Source: a bacterium
GTDB taxonomy: Bacteria > Patescibacteriota > Minisyncoccia > Moranbacterales > UBA2206
DNA length: 40,491 nucleotides
Assembly (NCBI GenBank): GCA_021777675.1
Contig: JAJYDG010000007.1
Coordinates: 1-40,491 of the forward strand
Reading direction: 5' to 3'
Part shown: piece by piece, positions 24,723 to 32,711 of the stretch
Layout: each line of letters opens with the position of its first letter
How positions within the stretch are numbered: position 1 is the stretch's first letter
Notes under the pieces: generated by a model
The model's database searches: none
Seen by the model: only the letters and a program-made list of their open reading frames with translations
Told to the model about the DNA's origin: nothing
Translations under genes and position numbers: made by a program

Positions 24723-25270
24723 ATTTTTTTCATTAATAATTTTGCACGGTTAATTCTTGTTGCTACCGTTCCCTGCGGTAATTTTAGAATATCACCAATT
24801 TCTTCATAAGATTTTTCTTCAATATAGTATAGCGCCAACGGTTCGGAGTAGGTCAATGGAATTACGGTTAAGCATTTTTCCACCATGAAAACGATTTCTT
24901 TTCGCAAAAAATCTTTTTCCAAATTTTCCGCGCTTTCAAAATCAAAAGTGGGAAGCATTGGCAATTCTTTTTGATATTTTTTTAAAACATTAAGCGCCTC
25001 ATTATGTGCGATGCGATAAATCCAACTAGAAAATTTTTTCTTTAAATTAAATCCATTGAGATTGATAAAGGCTTTGATAAAAGTTTCCTGCACAATATCT
25101 TTGGCGCGAAATTCATCTCTAATTAAATTATTAGCATAACGCAAAAGCTTGGATTGGTAGCGCTCCATCAAATAACCAAATAATTCTTGATTGTCTGATC
25201 GGACTTTTTTTACAAGCTCCTCATCAGTCATTTTTTCAAAAACACTTTTTTCTTTCTCTTTTTTATCCAT
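24704..25270 (-). CDS. ECF-type RNA polymerase sigma factor
   Basis: This is a sigma-70 family factor of the extracytoplasmic-function group. From the ATG at 25270 (MDKKEKEKSVFEKMTDEEL) it has 188 residues, the usual ECF length. The track start at 25351 runs back through a terminator hairpin and is rejected. Region 2 is clear: LFGYLMERYQSKLLRYANNLI, then AKDIVQETFIKAFINLNGF and FSSWIYRIAHNEALN. Region 4 follows: LALYYIEEKSYEEIGDILKLPQGTVATRINRAKLLMKKI. The membrane partner overlaps its end, and a small secreted protein lies upstream beyond a terminator. A TATAAT ends 6 bases before the ATG, so it may be made as a leaderless mRNA. Confidence 0.9.
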   Translation of the reverse strand: MDKKEKEKSVFEKMTDEELVKKVRSDNQELFGYLMERYQSKLLRYANNLIRDEFRAKDIVQETFIKAFINLNGFNLKKKFSSWIYRIAHNEALNVLKKYQKELPMLPTFDFESAENLEKDFLRKEIVFMVEKCLTVIPLTYSEPLALYYIEEKSYEEIGDILKLPQGTVATRINRAKLLMKKICQKKR

Positions 25271-25276
25271 AATATG

Positions 25277-25282
25277 ATTATA
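25277..25282 (-). promoter_or_regulatory. -10 element of a likely leaderless sigma-factor promoter
   Basis: A perfect TATAAT on the minus strand ends 6 bases before the ATG at 25270, so the mRNA would start at the start codon. The -35 position 17 bases upstream reads TTGGAG, only a partial match, and lies in the terminator hairpin. Confidence 0.5.
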
Positions 25283-25288
25283 GCCCAG

Positions 25289-25323
25289 AAAAAACCAAGC
25301 TCCAAAATTAGAGCTTGGTTTTT
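25289..25323 (-). terminator. Terminator between the small secreted protein and the sigma factor
   Basis: AAAAACCAAGCTC-(8)-GAGCTTGGTTTTT forms a long hairpin with A and T runs on both sides. It stops the 25336-25707 transcript just before the sigma gene, so sigma is made by its own start or by readthrough. Confidence 0.9.
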
Positions 25324-25335
25324 CATTAAATCGTC

Positions 25336-25707
25336 TTAGCGGTTTAGGCAAGTCGCCATTCCCCTTCCCCGACCAAAATTGCCACCATTTCCCAGGCCAA
25401 GTTCTGCGCGAATTTTTTGCGCTTCAGCTGTCTTGCCCTCTAAAGCTAATTGCTGAGCTTGGGCAAATTTGGAAAAATTATCTTTATTAATAACTTGCAT
25501 TATGCGACCGCGTCCTTGCATAAGACTTTTCCAAGCATCATAATCATTGTTTTGAAAAGCTTTCAGTATTGCGTCATGTCGCTCGGCGGAATAATTCGGC
25601 CCCTTAACATTCAGATCTCCTTGATATGCCTGAGATATGCCCGCCAAGGCTAAGACACCACCCAGAATAATTGTTGAAATCCCCAAAATTAAAGTTGTTT
25701 TTTTCAT
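25336..25707 (-). CDS. Small secreted protein of unknown function
   Basis: This 123-residue protein has an N-terminal signal peptide (TTLILGISTIILGGVLALAG, ending near SQA). The mature part is helical and polar: YSAERHDAILKAFQNNDYDAWKSLMQ, then FAQAQQLALEGKTAEAQKIRAELGLG. The tail is Gly/Asn/Arg-rich with one Cys (FGRGRGMATCLNR). It has no enzyme motif. Its small size, export and place next to an ECF sigma resemble periplasmic stress proteins of the Spy/CpxP kind, but I cannot show homology. It is ended by a strong hairpin before the sigma gene. MazG is divergent on the other side. Confidence 0.75.
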   Translation of the reverse strand: MKKTTLILGISTIILGGVLALAGISQAYQGDLNVKGPNYSAERHDAILKAFQNNDYDAWKSLMQGRGRIMQVINKDNFSKFAQAQQLALEGKTAEAQKIRAELGLGNGGNFGRGRGMATCLNR

Positions 25708-25884
25708 ATTATTTATTGTCTATTTTTTATTAAACCAATTAAATTTATCGACCCTTCTAACTTTAATACAACTCAACACTCACTTTTCTTTCATGTATAA
25801 AAATTTTTAGTAATTTTGCCCTATTCTAAAAGTTTTGCTAACATAAAACAATAAATTTATTTAGTTTTAATCCCCTAAAAAAAT

Positions 25885-26202
25885 ATGTCAAACAAATTTC
25901 AAGCCAAAGTTAAAAATTTTATGGACAGAAACAAGTTGAACAGTCCCGTGGAAAACAGGATGCTGGATTTTTTCGATGAAGTTGGCGAAGTTGCAAAAGA
26001 AATAAATAAAATGTCCGCTTATGGAACGAAAAAACCAAACTTCAGAAAAGAAATTATTACGGAATTGGGGGATGCTTTTTATTCACTGATAACTATAGCG
26101 AATTACTACGAAATTGACTTGGAAAAGTCTCTTGATATGGTTTTGGAAAAATACAAAAAAAGGATCAATCAGGGGGGAACAGCGGGATCGGAAAATGATT
26201 AG
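25885..26202 (+). CDS. MazG-like nucleotide pyrophosphohydrolase
   Basis: MazG proteins cleave NTPs to NMP and PPi, removing damaged or signalling nucleotides. This 105-residue single-domain form keeps the metal-binding acid pairs: FFDEVGEVAKEI (first ExxE) and ITELGDAFYSLITIANYY (ExxD). A typical helix follows (DLEKSLDMVLEKYKKRINQGG). It is shorter than two-domain E. coli MazG and fits the single-domain house-cleaning group. It is on the plus strand, divergent from the secreted protein and convergent with the DHA2 transporter. Its leader is A-rich without a Shine-Dalgarno sequence. Confidence 0.88.
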   Translation: MSNKFQAKVKNFMDRNKLNSPVENRMLDFFDEVGEVAKEINKMSAYGTKKPNFRKEIITELGDAFYSLITIANYYEIDLEKSLDMVLEKYKKRINQGGTAGSEND

Positions 26203-26220
26203 CTTTTTAGCTTTATTAAA

Positions 26221-27702
26221 TTATTCAACAAAAACCTCTCCTTTTACTTCATGTTGAACTTTTATCCAATATGCCGTTATCACTCCAAACATTGTGATAA
26301 TTGCAGCCACAAAAAAAACCGTTCCATAAGCCGAAATTTGCGCCTTAAGTGTAATAAGCCCTATTGCTTCTTGTATTATTTTCGGATTATGCGAATTGAT
26401 TACGCTATATCTTCCAATTTCCATTACCTTACTGTTAGTTACATTTTGCAAAATAGTTCCGAATACCGCCACACCAAAAGCACCGGCAATATTTCTCGCT
26501 AAAGCCAAAACAGAGGAAGCTTCTCCCACTTCATTTTGTGGAACAGCCGAAGCGATAATATTAGTTCTTTGCGACATTCCCAAACCTATTCCAAATGCCA
26601 TTATTCCCAAAGGAATAATTATATCAATCGCGGTTGAACGCGGATCAATAAAAGAAAATAAATACAAACCAATTCCTGCAATAAAAGTGCTGACCATTAT
26701 CACGTAGCGTGCTTGAAATTTTCCCACCAAGCTTCCTCCCAAAGGAGCGCCAATAACCAAACAAAAGGCCATTGGCACGAAAAGCAATCCGGTTTGCGTA
26801 GCATCATAGCCTAAAAATGTTTGAGCAAAAACGGGAATTAAAAAAACCGAACCCATCATTGTCATAAACACTATCACATTATTCAATAGCGCGTTGACAA
26901 AAACTTTATTTTTGAAAAATTTCAAATCAATAATCGAATCGCTGTGTCCTCTTTCGATTTTAATAAAAATATAAAAGAAAACGATTGCGCTTAAATAGGT
27001 AATCAAACTGCTCAAAGAAAGCCAACCCCAATCCAAACCCTTATCCAAAACAAGCACGATTGAAGTTAGCGCACCCCCTAAAGTGATTGCGCCCCACCAA
27101 TCAAAAGGGTCTTCTTTTCTTTTAATTTTTGACTCTTGGACAAACTTCATTGCCATGAGCATCCCAATGACACCAACCGGCAAATTGATTAAAAAAACTG
27201 AACGCCAACCGAAATTATCAATCAAAGGACCTCCCACTAATGGTCCGAAAACGGAAGCCGCCGCGAAAGAAGATGACCAAAGACCAAGCGCTTGCGCCCT
27301 TTCTTTTCCCGGTTTGAATGTTAGCGTTAAAATGGCCATTGCCGTCGGGTAGTCTGCCGACCCGGCAATTGCTTGAATAACCCGAAAAACAATCATTGAA
27401 CTCAAGTTCCAAGCTAAACCAGCCAACACTGAACCGAAAATAAACAAACTAAAGCCAATTATATATATTTTCTTTTGACCAATTGTATCACCCATTTTTC
27501 CCCAAATCGGAACAAAAATCGCATTTGCCAAAATATATGCTGTGGCAATCCAGCCGGCTGAAGAAACAGTAATGCCAAAATCATTAATTATTTTGGGCAA
27601 TGCCAAATTAACAATAGTCTGATCAAGTCGCCCCAAAAAAGTTCCCACGATTACCGTCAGCAAAATTAACCATTTTAAATTTTTTTCTTTGTCCGTTTTC
27701 AT
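26221..27702 (-). CDS. DHA2-family (EmrB/QacA-like) multidrug efflux transporter
   Basis: This 493-residue major-facilitator protein has about 14 membrane helices, the DHA2 count. The family marker RLDQTIVNLALPKI is at the start, and motif A appears as GKMGDTIGQKKIYIIG after helix 2. The motif C region is in the middle (FGPLVGGPLIDNFGWRSVF). It would use the proton gradient to expel drugs or toxic lipids. The two membrane-fusion proteins and the MarR regulator upstream are on the same strand with 13-18 base gaps, so it is the last gene of an EmrAB-like operon. I see no outer-membrane TolC, as expected if the cell has no outer membrane. Confidence 0.93.
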   Translation of the reverse strand: MKTDKEKNLKWLILLTVIVGTFLGRLDQTIVNLALPKIINDFGITVSSAGWIATAYILANAIFVPIWGKMGDTIGQKKIYIIGFSLFIFGSVLAGLAWNLSSMIVFRVIQAIAGSADYPTAMAILTLTFKPGKERAQALGLWSSSFAAASVFGPLVGGPLIDNFGWRSVFLINLPVGVIGMLMAMKFVQESKIKRKEDPFDWWGAITLGGALTSIVLVLDKGLDWGWLSLSSLITYLSAIVFFYIFIKIERGHSDSIIDLKFFKNKVFVNALLNNVIVFMTMMGSVFLIPVFAQTFLGYDATQTGLLFVPMAFCLVIGAPLGGSLVGKFQARYVIMVSTFIAGIGLYLFSFIDPRSTAIDIIIPLGIMAFGIGLGMSQRTNIIASAVPQNEVGEASSVLALARNIAGAFGVAVFGTILQNVTNSKVMEIGRYSVINSHNPKIIQEAIGLITLKAQISAYGTVFFVAAIITMFGVITAYWIKVQHEVKGEVFVE

Positions 27703-27715
27703 TGCGTATAAAAAA

Positions 27716-28357
27716 TTATTTTGTATGAATCCAAACTTTGGCGGACATACCGTTTTTTAATTCGGGATATTTTTTTTCATCAAAACGAATTTTAACATCA
27801 AAAATTTTCACTTCCCGCTTATCGGAAATATTAAAAACTACACCAGAATCTCTGGAGGTTTCCGCTATTTCATCAACTACTCCAAAAAATTTTCGACTGC
27901 CAAAAGCATCTACGGTAAAAACTGCTTGCTGACCGATAGCAATTCGATTTAAACCTTTATTTTCCTCGACTTGCGCCACCACACGCAAATCTTGCGGATT
28001 TATAATTGTCGCAACCGGTTCATTGGGAGAAAAATTTTTCCCCAAAACAGATTCCGCTTGAACGACTAGACCGGGAACAGCAGTTCTGACTATTTCATTA
28101 CCAACTTGCGCAACCGCAAAACCAGCCGGAACAACATCGCCAACCTTGACAAAAATACTTTTGAGTTCACCGCCATGCTCAGAAGAAAGTGCAATTAACG
28201 GAGCGGATATTCCTGATTTTTCAACATAGACTTGATCTTTTACGGTTTGCCAATAAAAGACACTCACTATTCCGGCAATTAAAATAGTGATTGTGGATAA
28301 AATAAACAAACCCCTTTTCTTTTCTATAAAACCGTTTTTTAATTCTGCTTTTTCCAT
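27716..28357 (-). CDS. Membrane-fusion protein, beta-barrel/lipoyl part (second of two)
   Basis: This 213-residue protein has one N-terminal membrane helix (GLFILSTITILIAGIVSVFYW), then a biotinyl-lipoyl-like region (LKSIFVKVGDVVPAGFAVAQV) and a beta-barrel part with DLRVVAQVEENKGLNRIAIGQQAVFTVDAFG. It has no coiled-coil hairpin, which a standard HlyD/EmrA protein would carry. That hairpin is in the neighbouring gene, 17 bases upstream. The two may work together as one split adaptor, or form a mixed complex. It lies between the other adaptor and the DHA2 transporter. Confidence 0.82.
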   Translation of the reverse strand: MEKAELKNGFIEKKRGLFILSTITILIAGIVSVFYWQTVKDQVYVEKSGISAPLIALSSEHGGELKSIFVKVGDVVPAGFAVAQVGNEIVRTAVPGLVVQAESVLGKNFSPNEPVATIINPQDLRVVAQVEENKGLNRIAIGQQAVFTVDAFGSRKFFGVVDEIAETSRDSGVVFNISDKREVKIFDVKIRFDEKKYPELKNGMSAKVWIHTK

Positions 28358-28374
28358 AATTTCGCTTTAGTTAA

Positions 28375-28983
28375 TTATTGTTTTGCTTCAATTGTAATAA
28401 TTGAAGGATTATTCGGATTGAAAACCTCGCCTACTGCCATATCTTGCCTGACAACCACACCGCCAAAAGGAGCTCTAAGCACATATTTATCTAACTGATT
28501 TTTTGCAATAGTCAGATTATCATTAGCCTGCAAAATTCTCGCTTGCTGAGAATTAATATTCTCTTTAACTAAAGAAACTTGTGCTTTTTGAATTTTTTTA
28601 TCATTAGATTTGAAATTTTTTATCTTCAATTCTTGTTCTTTGAGATTTTTTTCTAAAGCTAGAAGATCCGATTGGGCAATATTAATATTAGCTTGCGCTT
28701 GAGAATATTGCGCCAAAGCATCGGCATCATCCAATTTCGCCAATATCTCACCTTCATTCACGGTGTCTCCCGCTTTTTTGGAAACAGCAATAATTTTTCC
28801 CGCTATCTCAAAATTAAGATCGGCTTTTTTATTTATTATTTCTTTAGTTTTTTCGAAGTTATTTTTTGGATTGGCAATATTTGAAGATATTGGATTTGCT
28901 AAGCTATAGTTAATAAAAACCATTGCTCCACAACTAACAACCAACAAAATTACAATGTAAATTATTATTATTTTTTTGCTCAT
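28375..28983 (-). CDS. Membrane-fusion protein with coiled-coil hairpin (first of two)
   Basis: This 202-residue protein starts with a membrane helix (IIIIYIVILLVVSCGAMVF), then half of a lipoyl domain (KIIAVSKKAGDTVNEGEIL), a long coiled-coil hairpin rich in Gln, Ala and Lys (ALAQYSQAQANINIAQSDLL, NLKEQELKIKNF, QARILQANDNLTIAKNQLD), and the second lipoyl half (YVLRAPFGGVVVRQDMAVGE). It ends soon after, without the beta-barrel and membrane-proximal parts of full HlyD proteins. Those parts are in the next gene. Same-strand spacing of 17 bases supports co-expression and joint function in efflux. Confidence 0.85.
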   Translation of the reverse strand: MSKKIIIIYIVILLVVSCGAMVFINYSLANPISSNIANPKNNFEKTKEIINKKADLNFEIAGKIIAVSKKAGDTVNEGEILAKLDDADALAQYSQAQANINIAQSDLLALEKNLKEQELKIKNFKSNDKKIQKAQVSLVKENINSQQARILQANDNLTIAKNQLDKYVLRAPFGGVVVRQDMAVGEVFNPNNPSIITIEAKQ

Positions 28984-29007
28984 TGTATTATAAAAAAATT
29001 TAAATTA

Positions 29008-29418
29008 TTAGACTTCGACCAGCTTAGTTAGAATTCTAATCAGATCTTCCTGCTCAACATCATTCAATTTTTCCAAGCGATTTTTCATATGTATTAGCAT
29101 TTCTTTGCGACATTTTTCCAATTGCATTTTTCCGTTTTTAGTGATTTCAATTCTAACTATTCGGCGATCTTTGCTATCGGCAATTCGTTTTATCAACTCT
29201 GCTTTGGCAAGATTATTGATAAGCACTGTGGCAGAAGGCGGAGTAATTGCCAAAAAATCAGCCAGGTCTTTCATTAATGGTTTTTTTTCCTTTATTTGTT
29301 GCAAAGTTGCAAATTGCAAAAAAGAAAAATTTTCACCATTTTGCTTTTTTAAATGTTCATGCGTAATTCGTTTAGTTATAAGAATAAGAGAAACTATTTT
29401 TTCTATTTTTTCTTTCAT
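29008..29418 (-). CDS. MarR-family transcriptional regulator
   Basis: This 136-residue protein has the winged-helix DNA-binding layout of MarR: FLQFATLQQIKEKKPLMKDLADFLAITPPSATVLINNLAKAELIKR, followed by the wing ADSKDRRIVRIEITKNG and a C-terminal dimer helix. MarR proteins usually repress efflux genes and release DNA when they bind a toxic ligand. It is the first gene of the operon that includes the two adaptors and the DHA2 pump. A promoter and an inverted repeat lie directly upstream, which fits autorepression. Confidence 0.92.
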   Translation of the reverse strand: MKEKIEKIVSLILITKRITHEHLKKQNGENFSFLQFATLQQIKEKKPLMKDLADFLAITPPSATVLINNLAKAELIKRIADSKDRRIVRIEITKNGKMQLEKCRKEMLIHMKNRLEKLNDVEQEDLIRILTKLVEV

Positions 29419-29436
29419 TGTTAATTTTTTTAATTA

Positions 29437-29449
29437 TTAGACTTTCTAA
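29437..29449. promoter_or_regulatory. Likely MarR operator
   Basis: TTAGA-CTT-TCTAA is a perfect inverted repeat overlapping the last base of the -10 and the likely start point of the MarR operon. It is a typical place for a MarR dimer. It ends 19 bases before the MarR start codon. Confidence 0.6.
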
Positions 29450-29477
29450 GTATATTCAACCTTTCCCTTTTTGTCAA
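29449..29477 (-). promoter_or_regulatory. Promoter of the MarR efflux operon
   Basis: On the minus strand a perfect TTGACA (29477-29472) is followed by a 17-base spacer and TATACT (29454-29449). The start codon is about 30 bases further. It is the best sigma-70 match in this part of the window. Confidence 0.78.
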
Positions 29478-29494
29478 TAGGTTTGTGAAAATTA

Positions 29495-29523
29495 AAATAA
29501 TCCGTCTATTAAGCGGATTATTT
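29495..29523 (-). terminator. Terminator after alaS
   Basis: AAATAATCCG-(9)-CGGATTATTT forms a 10-bp stem. On the minus strand a T-rich run (TTTTAATTTTC) follows it. It lies 28 bases past the alaS stop and insulates the MarR promoter. Confidence 0.75.
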
Positions 29524-29550
29524 ACCAATAAAAAAACTGTTAAAAAAAAA

Positions 29551-31293
29551 TTATTCCACCACTGCCTTAATCCTTCTTACGCCGGAAGAAGAGCTCTCTT
29601 CTTTTTGAATCCTAAATTTTCCCTTTATTTCCGAAGTGTTTTTGATATGTGGTCCTCCGCAAATCTCTTTAGAATAATTACCAATGGAATAAACTTTGAC
29701 CAGATCACCATATTTATGCCCAAATTCACCCTCCGCTCCGTATTTTTTTGCTTCTTCCGGGGTCATTTCTGCCATCATCACTTCTGTTTTTGATTCAATC
29801 GCTTCGTTCACAAAAACCTCCACCGCTTTTTTTTGTTCGTCAGTCATTTTCTCCGAATGAGAAAAATCAAATCGAATTCTTTCACCGTTAATATTTGAGC
29901 CTTTTTGATGGACATTTTCACCAAGCACTTTTCGCAATCCCGCCAACATCAAATGTGCGACGGTGTGGAGTTCTGTCGTTTTTTCTTTTGTATCCGAAAG
30001 TCCACCCTTAAACATTCCGGCTGAAGCAGTGCGGGAAAGTTCTTGATGTTTTTTAAACTCCTCATTAAATTCGTCTTCGTTGACAATCAAATCTTTTTCT
30101 TTTGCCAATTCTTTCGTCAGCTCAATGGGAAATCCATAAGTCTGATAGAGATCAAAAGCAATCTTCCCATTAAACTTTCCGTATTTTTCGAACTCTCTCA
30201 GACCATTCTCTAATGTTTTTCTAAACTTTTCTTCTTCTTTTTGCAATTCAAACAGAATCCTGCCTTGCAAAACTTCCGGATAAATTTCACTGTAAATTTC
30301 TTGCACAATTTTTGCAATTTCAACTGTGAAATTATTTTTGATATTCAAAATATGCCCCTGGCGAATTGCTCTGCGAATCAATCTTCGCAAGATATATCCC
30401 CGTTCTGTGTTTGATGGGTTCACGCCGTCAGCAATAATAAAAACGCTCGCTTTAATGTGATCGGCGATTATTCTGAAAGACTTCTTTCTTTCCTCATATT
30501 TTATTTGTGATAATTCCTCAATTTTTTTTATAATTGGCCAAAAAAGTTCCGTACGATAATTATCATCAAATCCATTAAGCGCAGCCAATACTCTTTCCAT
30601 TCCCATGCCAGTATCAACATTTTGTGCTGTCAATTTTTCATATGCTCCTTTTTCATTTTTATTAAATTCCATAAAAACATCATTCCAAATTTCTACCCAC
30701 AAATCATTATCATCATTGAAACTGCATGGAACTTTATCCAAATCACCAACCCAATAAAACATTTCGCTGTCCGGTCCGCATGGTCCGGTTATTCCAGCCG
30801 GCCCCCACCAATTATTTTTTTTGGGAAGTTTGGCGATTTTTTTCTCCGGCATTCCAATTTTCAACCAAATATTGTATGCCTCATCGTCAAAAGACGCATC
30901 AGCATCCCCTTCGAATACAGAACAGGCCAATCTTTTTTTATCAAGCCCTAACCACTCGGAAGAAGTTAAAAATTCCCAACTCCAAGAAATAGCTTCTTTT
31001 TTGAAATAATCTCCCAGCGACCAATTCCCCAGCATTTCAAAAAAAGTATGATGAGTCGCATCTCCCACTTCATTGATATCTCCAGTACGAATACATTTTT
31101 GCGCATCAGTTAGTCGCTTGCCCAAAGGATGTTTTTCACCCATCAGATAAGGCACAAGCGGATGCATTCCGGAATTAATAAAAAGTGTCGTCGGATCATT
31201 TTCCGGCACCAATGAAGCAGAAGGAATGATAGCATGTTCTTTGTTTTTGAAAAAATCAAGATATTTTTGACGGAGTTGTTTGGCAGTAAGCAT
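29551..31293 (-). CDS. alaS: Alanyl-tRNA synthetase, short form without C-Ala domain
   Basis: This class II synthetase charges tRNA-Ala. The catalytic core is clear: YLDFFKNKEHAIIPSASLVP, motif 2 in the NSGMHPLVPYLMGEKHP region, and TGPCGPDSEMFYW. The tRNA-recognition helices follow, then an editing domain with metal-binding HTVAHLML and CGGPHIKNTSEI. The protein ends right after the editing domain (SSSSGVRRIKAVVE), at 580 residues against about 875 in E. coli. The C-Ala oligomerisation domain and its linker are absent, and the natural stop plus the terminator after it show this is not a frameshift. Short AlaRS is known in some CPR and mitochondrial lineages. It is the last gene of a long same-strand run. 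Confidence 0.95.
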   Translation of the reverse strand: MLTAKQLRQKYLDFFKNKEHAIIPSASLVPENDPTTLFINSGMHPLVPYLMGEKHPLGKRLTDAQKCIRTGDINEVGDATHHTFFEMLGNWSLGDYFKKEAISWSWEFLTSSEWLGLDKKRLACSVFEGDADASFDDEAYNIWLKIGMPEKKIAKLPKKNNWWGPAGITGPCGPDSEMFYWVGDLDKVPCSFNDDNDLWVEIWNDVFMEFNKNEKGAYEKLTAQNVDTGMGMERVLAALNGFDDNYRTELFWPIIKKIEELSQIKYEERKKSFRIIADHIKASVFIIADGVNPSNTERGYILRRLIRRAIRQGHILNIKNNFTVEIAKIVQEIYSEIYPEVLQGRILFELQKEEEKFRKTLENGLREFEKYGKFNGKIAFDLYQTYGFPIELTKELAKEKDLIVNEDEFNEEFKKHQELSRTASAGMFKGGLSDTKEKTTELHTVAHLMLAGLRKVLGENVHQKGSNINGERIRFDFSHSEKMTDEQKKAVEVFVNEAIESKTEVMMAEMTPEEAKKYGAEGEFGHKYGDLVKVYSIGNYSKEICGGPHIKNTSEIKGKFRIQKEESSSSGVRRIKAVVE

Positions 31294-31323
31294 ATTTTCA
31301 AAAAAATATTAGATTAATTAAAA

Positions 31324-31614
31324 TCACAACAAATTAAGTTTTTTACGCAAAGTGCGTAACTCATCTTCCTTAGAACGAATTTCTTGCGCCACTTTTGCTA
31401 AATAAGTTTTCTTCTTATCCAATTCAACTCGGATCCTTTCTTCATCATGAATCATTTTTCGCACATCATTATCGGTTGTATTTTTCTCATTATTCAGTTT
31501 TCTGATATCTGATTCTAAAATCAATATTTCTATTTGGACTCTGCGCTTCTTACTTTCATTGGCCGCCACATTTTGGCTAGCATCAGCCGAATCGGAAACA
31601 TTTCGCATATACAT
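31324..31614 (-). CDS. Coiled-coil protein of unknown function
   Basis: This 96-residue protein is almost all charged heptads from residue 20: ESKKRRVQIEILILESDIRK, then ERIRVELDKKKTYLAKVAQE and SKEDELRTLRKKLNLL. The first 20 residues are polar and disordered (SDSADASQNVAANE). It has no signal peptide or Cys. The start could be the ATG at 31614 or the Met two codons later. It lies between mnmA and alaS with 17 and 30 base gaps. It could be a small scaffold or structural protein; nothing more can be said. Confidence 0.7.
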   Translation of the reverse strand: MYMRNVSDSADASQNVAANESKKRRVQIEILILESDIRKLNNEKNTTDNDVRKMIHDEERIRVELDKKKTYLAKVAQEIRSKEDELRTLRKKLNLL

Positions 31615-31631
31615 ATATTGCTTATATAAAT

Positions 31632-32708
31632 TTATTTAATTATTCCTCCTCCTAAAACTTCCCTGTTTTTTGTGTAGAATACCGCCGATTGTCCGGGAGA
31701 AATAGCTCTTTGCGGATTTTTAAATTCTAGCCAATACTTCTTTTTATTTTTTTCAGTTTTTATTGTAGCATATTCCAAAAAATTACGATAACGTGTTCTG
31801 ACTGAAATTTCCAGTGGCAATTTCGGACAATCCCCAATCCATGAAACCTGCTTCAGCTTCACTAGAGATCGAAAAAGTGCCAAATCTTGCAAATCATTTG
31901 TCACTACGAGTAAATTTTTTTTCATTTTTTTTCCGACAACAAAATATGGTCCGCTTCCGCCAATTTCAACGCCTTTTCTCTGTCCAATAGTATAAAGTGC
32001 GAGGCCATGATGTTCTCCTAATATTTTTCCCTTGGTGTCAATAATCACACCTCTTTTCAAATTCGTCTTTTTTTTCAAAAAATCTTCCAATCCGCCATTA
32101 TGCATAAAACACACATCCTGCGAATCGCTTTTTTTAAAAACCGGCAAATTAAAATCTTCTGCCAAATTGCGCACTGTTTCTTTTTCATAATCACCCAACG
32201 GAAAAAATATTCTTGATAACTGCCTCTGCTTTAGGCGATACAGAAAATAGGATTGATCTTTTTTGCTATCAATACCGGGAAAAAGTTTATAGTTTAGTTT
32301 CTTGCCATTTTTTATTTTTTTTATCCTGGCATAGTGTCCGGTTGCCACAAGATTTATTTTTAATTCTTTGGCGATTTCCAAGAGTAATTTAAATTTAACA
32401 TTTTCGTTGCAAAAAATGCAAGGATTGGGCGTATTGCCTTTCGCATATTCATTAACAAAATATCCGATAATTTTTTGCCTAAACAAAGTGCGTGCGTCTT
32501 TTATGTGCAATGTAACACCCAAAATTTTACAAATTTTTTTAGCATCACTTAATGCTTTGGCAGTCTTTTTATTATCAGCTGTTAAACGCAAAAAAACCGC
32601 CTCTGTAGCGTATCCGGCAGTTTTTAAAAGCGCAAGTGCCACGGCGGAATCAACCCCACCGGAGATTCCCACTAAAACTTTTCTTTGTCCATCTTTTTTT
32701 TCAACCAT
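31632..32708 (-). CDS. mnmA: tRNA-specific 2-thiouridylase MnmA
   Basis: MnmA puts sulfur on U34 of Glu, Gln and Lys tRNAs, using ATP and a relayed persulfide. The ATP P-loop is LVGISGGVDSAVALALL. The two catalytic Cys are in NPCIFCNENVKF and SDSQDVCFMHNG. The central and C-terminal barrels follow (GLALYTIGQRKGVEIGG, SPGQSAVFYTKNREVLGGGII). At 358 residues the length is standard. It starts 4 bases from the stop of a 57-residue membrane peptide and ends 17 bases from the coiled-coil gene. Confidence 0.96.
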   Translation of the reverse strand: MVEKKDGQRKVLVGISGGVDSAVALALLKTAGYATEAVFLRLTADNKKTAKALSDAKKICKILGVTLHIKDARTLFRQKIIGYFVNEYAKGNTPNPCIFCNENVKFKLLLEIAKELKINLVATGHYARIKKIKNGKKLNYKLFPGIDSKKDQSYFLYRLKQRQLSRIFFPLGDYEKETVRNLAEDFNLPVFKKSDSQDVCFMHNGGLEDFLKKKTNLKRGVIIDTKGKILGEHHGLALYTIGQRKGVEIGGSGPYFVVGKKMKKNLLVVTNDLQDLALFRSLVKLKQVSWIGDCPKLPLEISVRTRYRNFLEYATIKTEKNKKKYWLEFKNPQRAISPGQSAVFYTKNREVLGGGIIK

Positions 32709-32711
32709 AAA

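Noticed and set aside
24704-25351. Longer sigma factor from 25351
   Set aside because: The extra 27 residues are translated from the terminator hairpin between the secreted gene and sigma.
26203-26220. Hairpin between MazG and the DHA2 gene
   Set aside because: Only AGCT...AGCT pairs over four bases; too weak to call a terminator.
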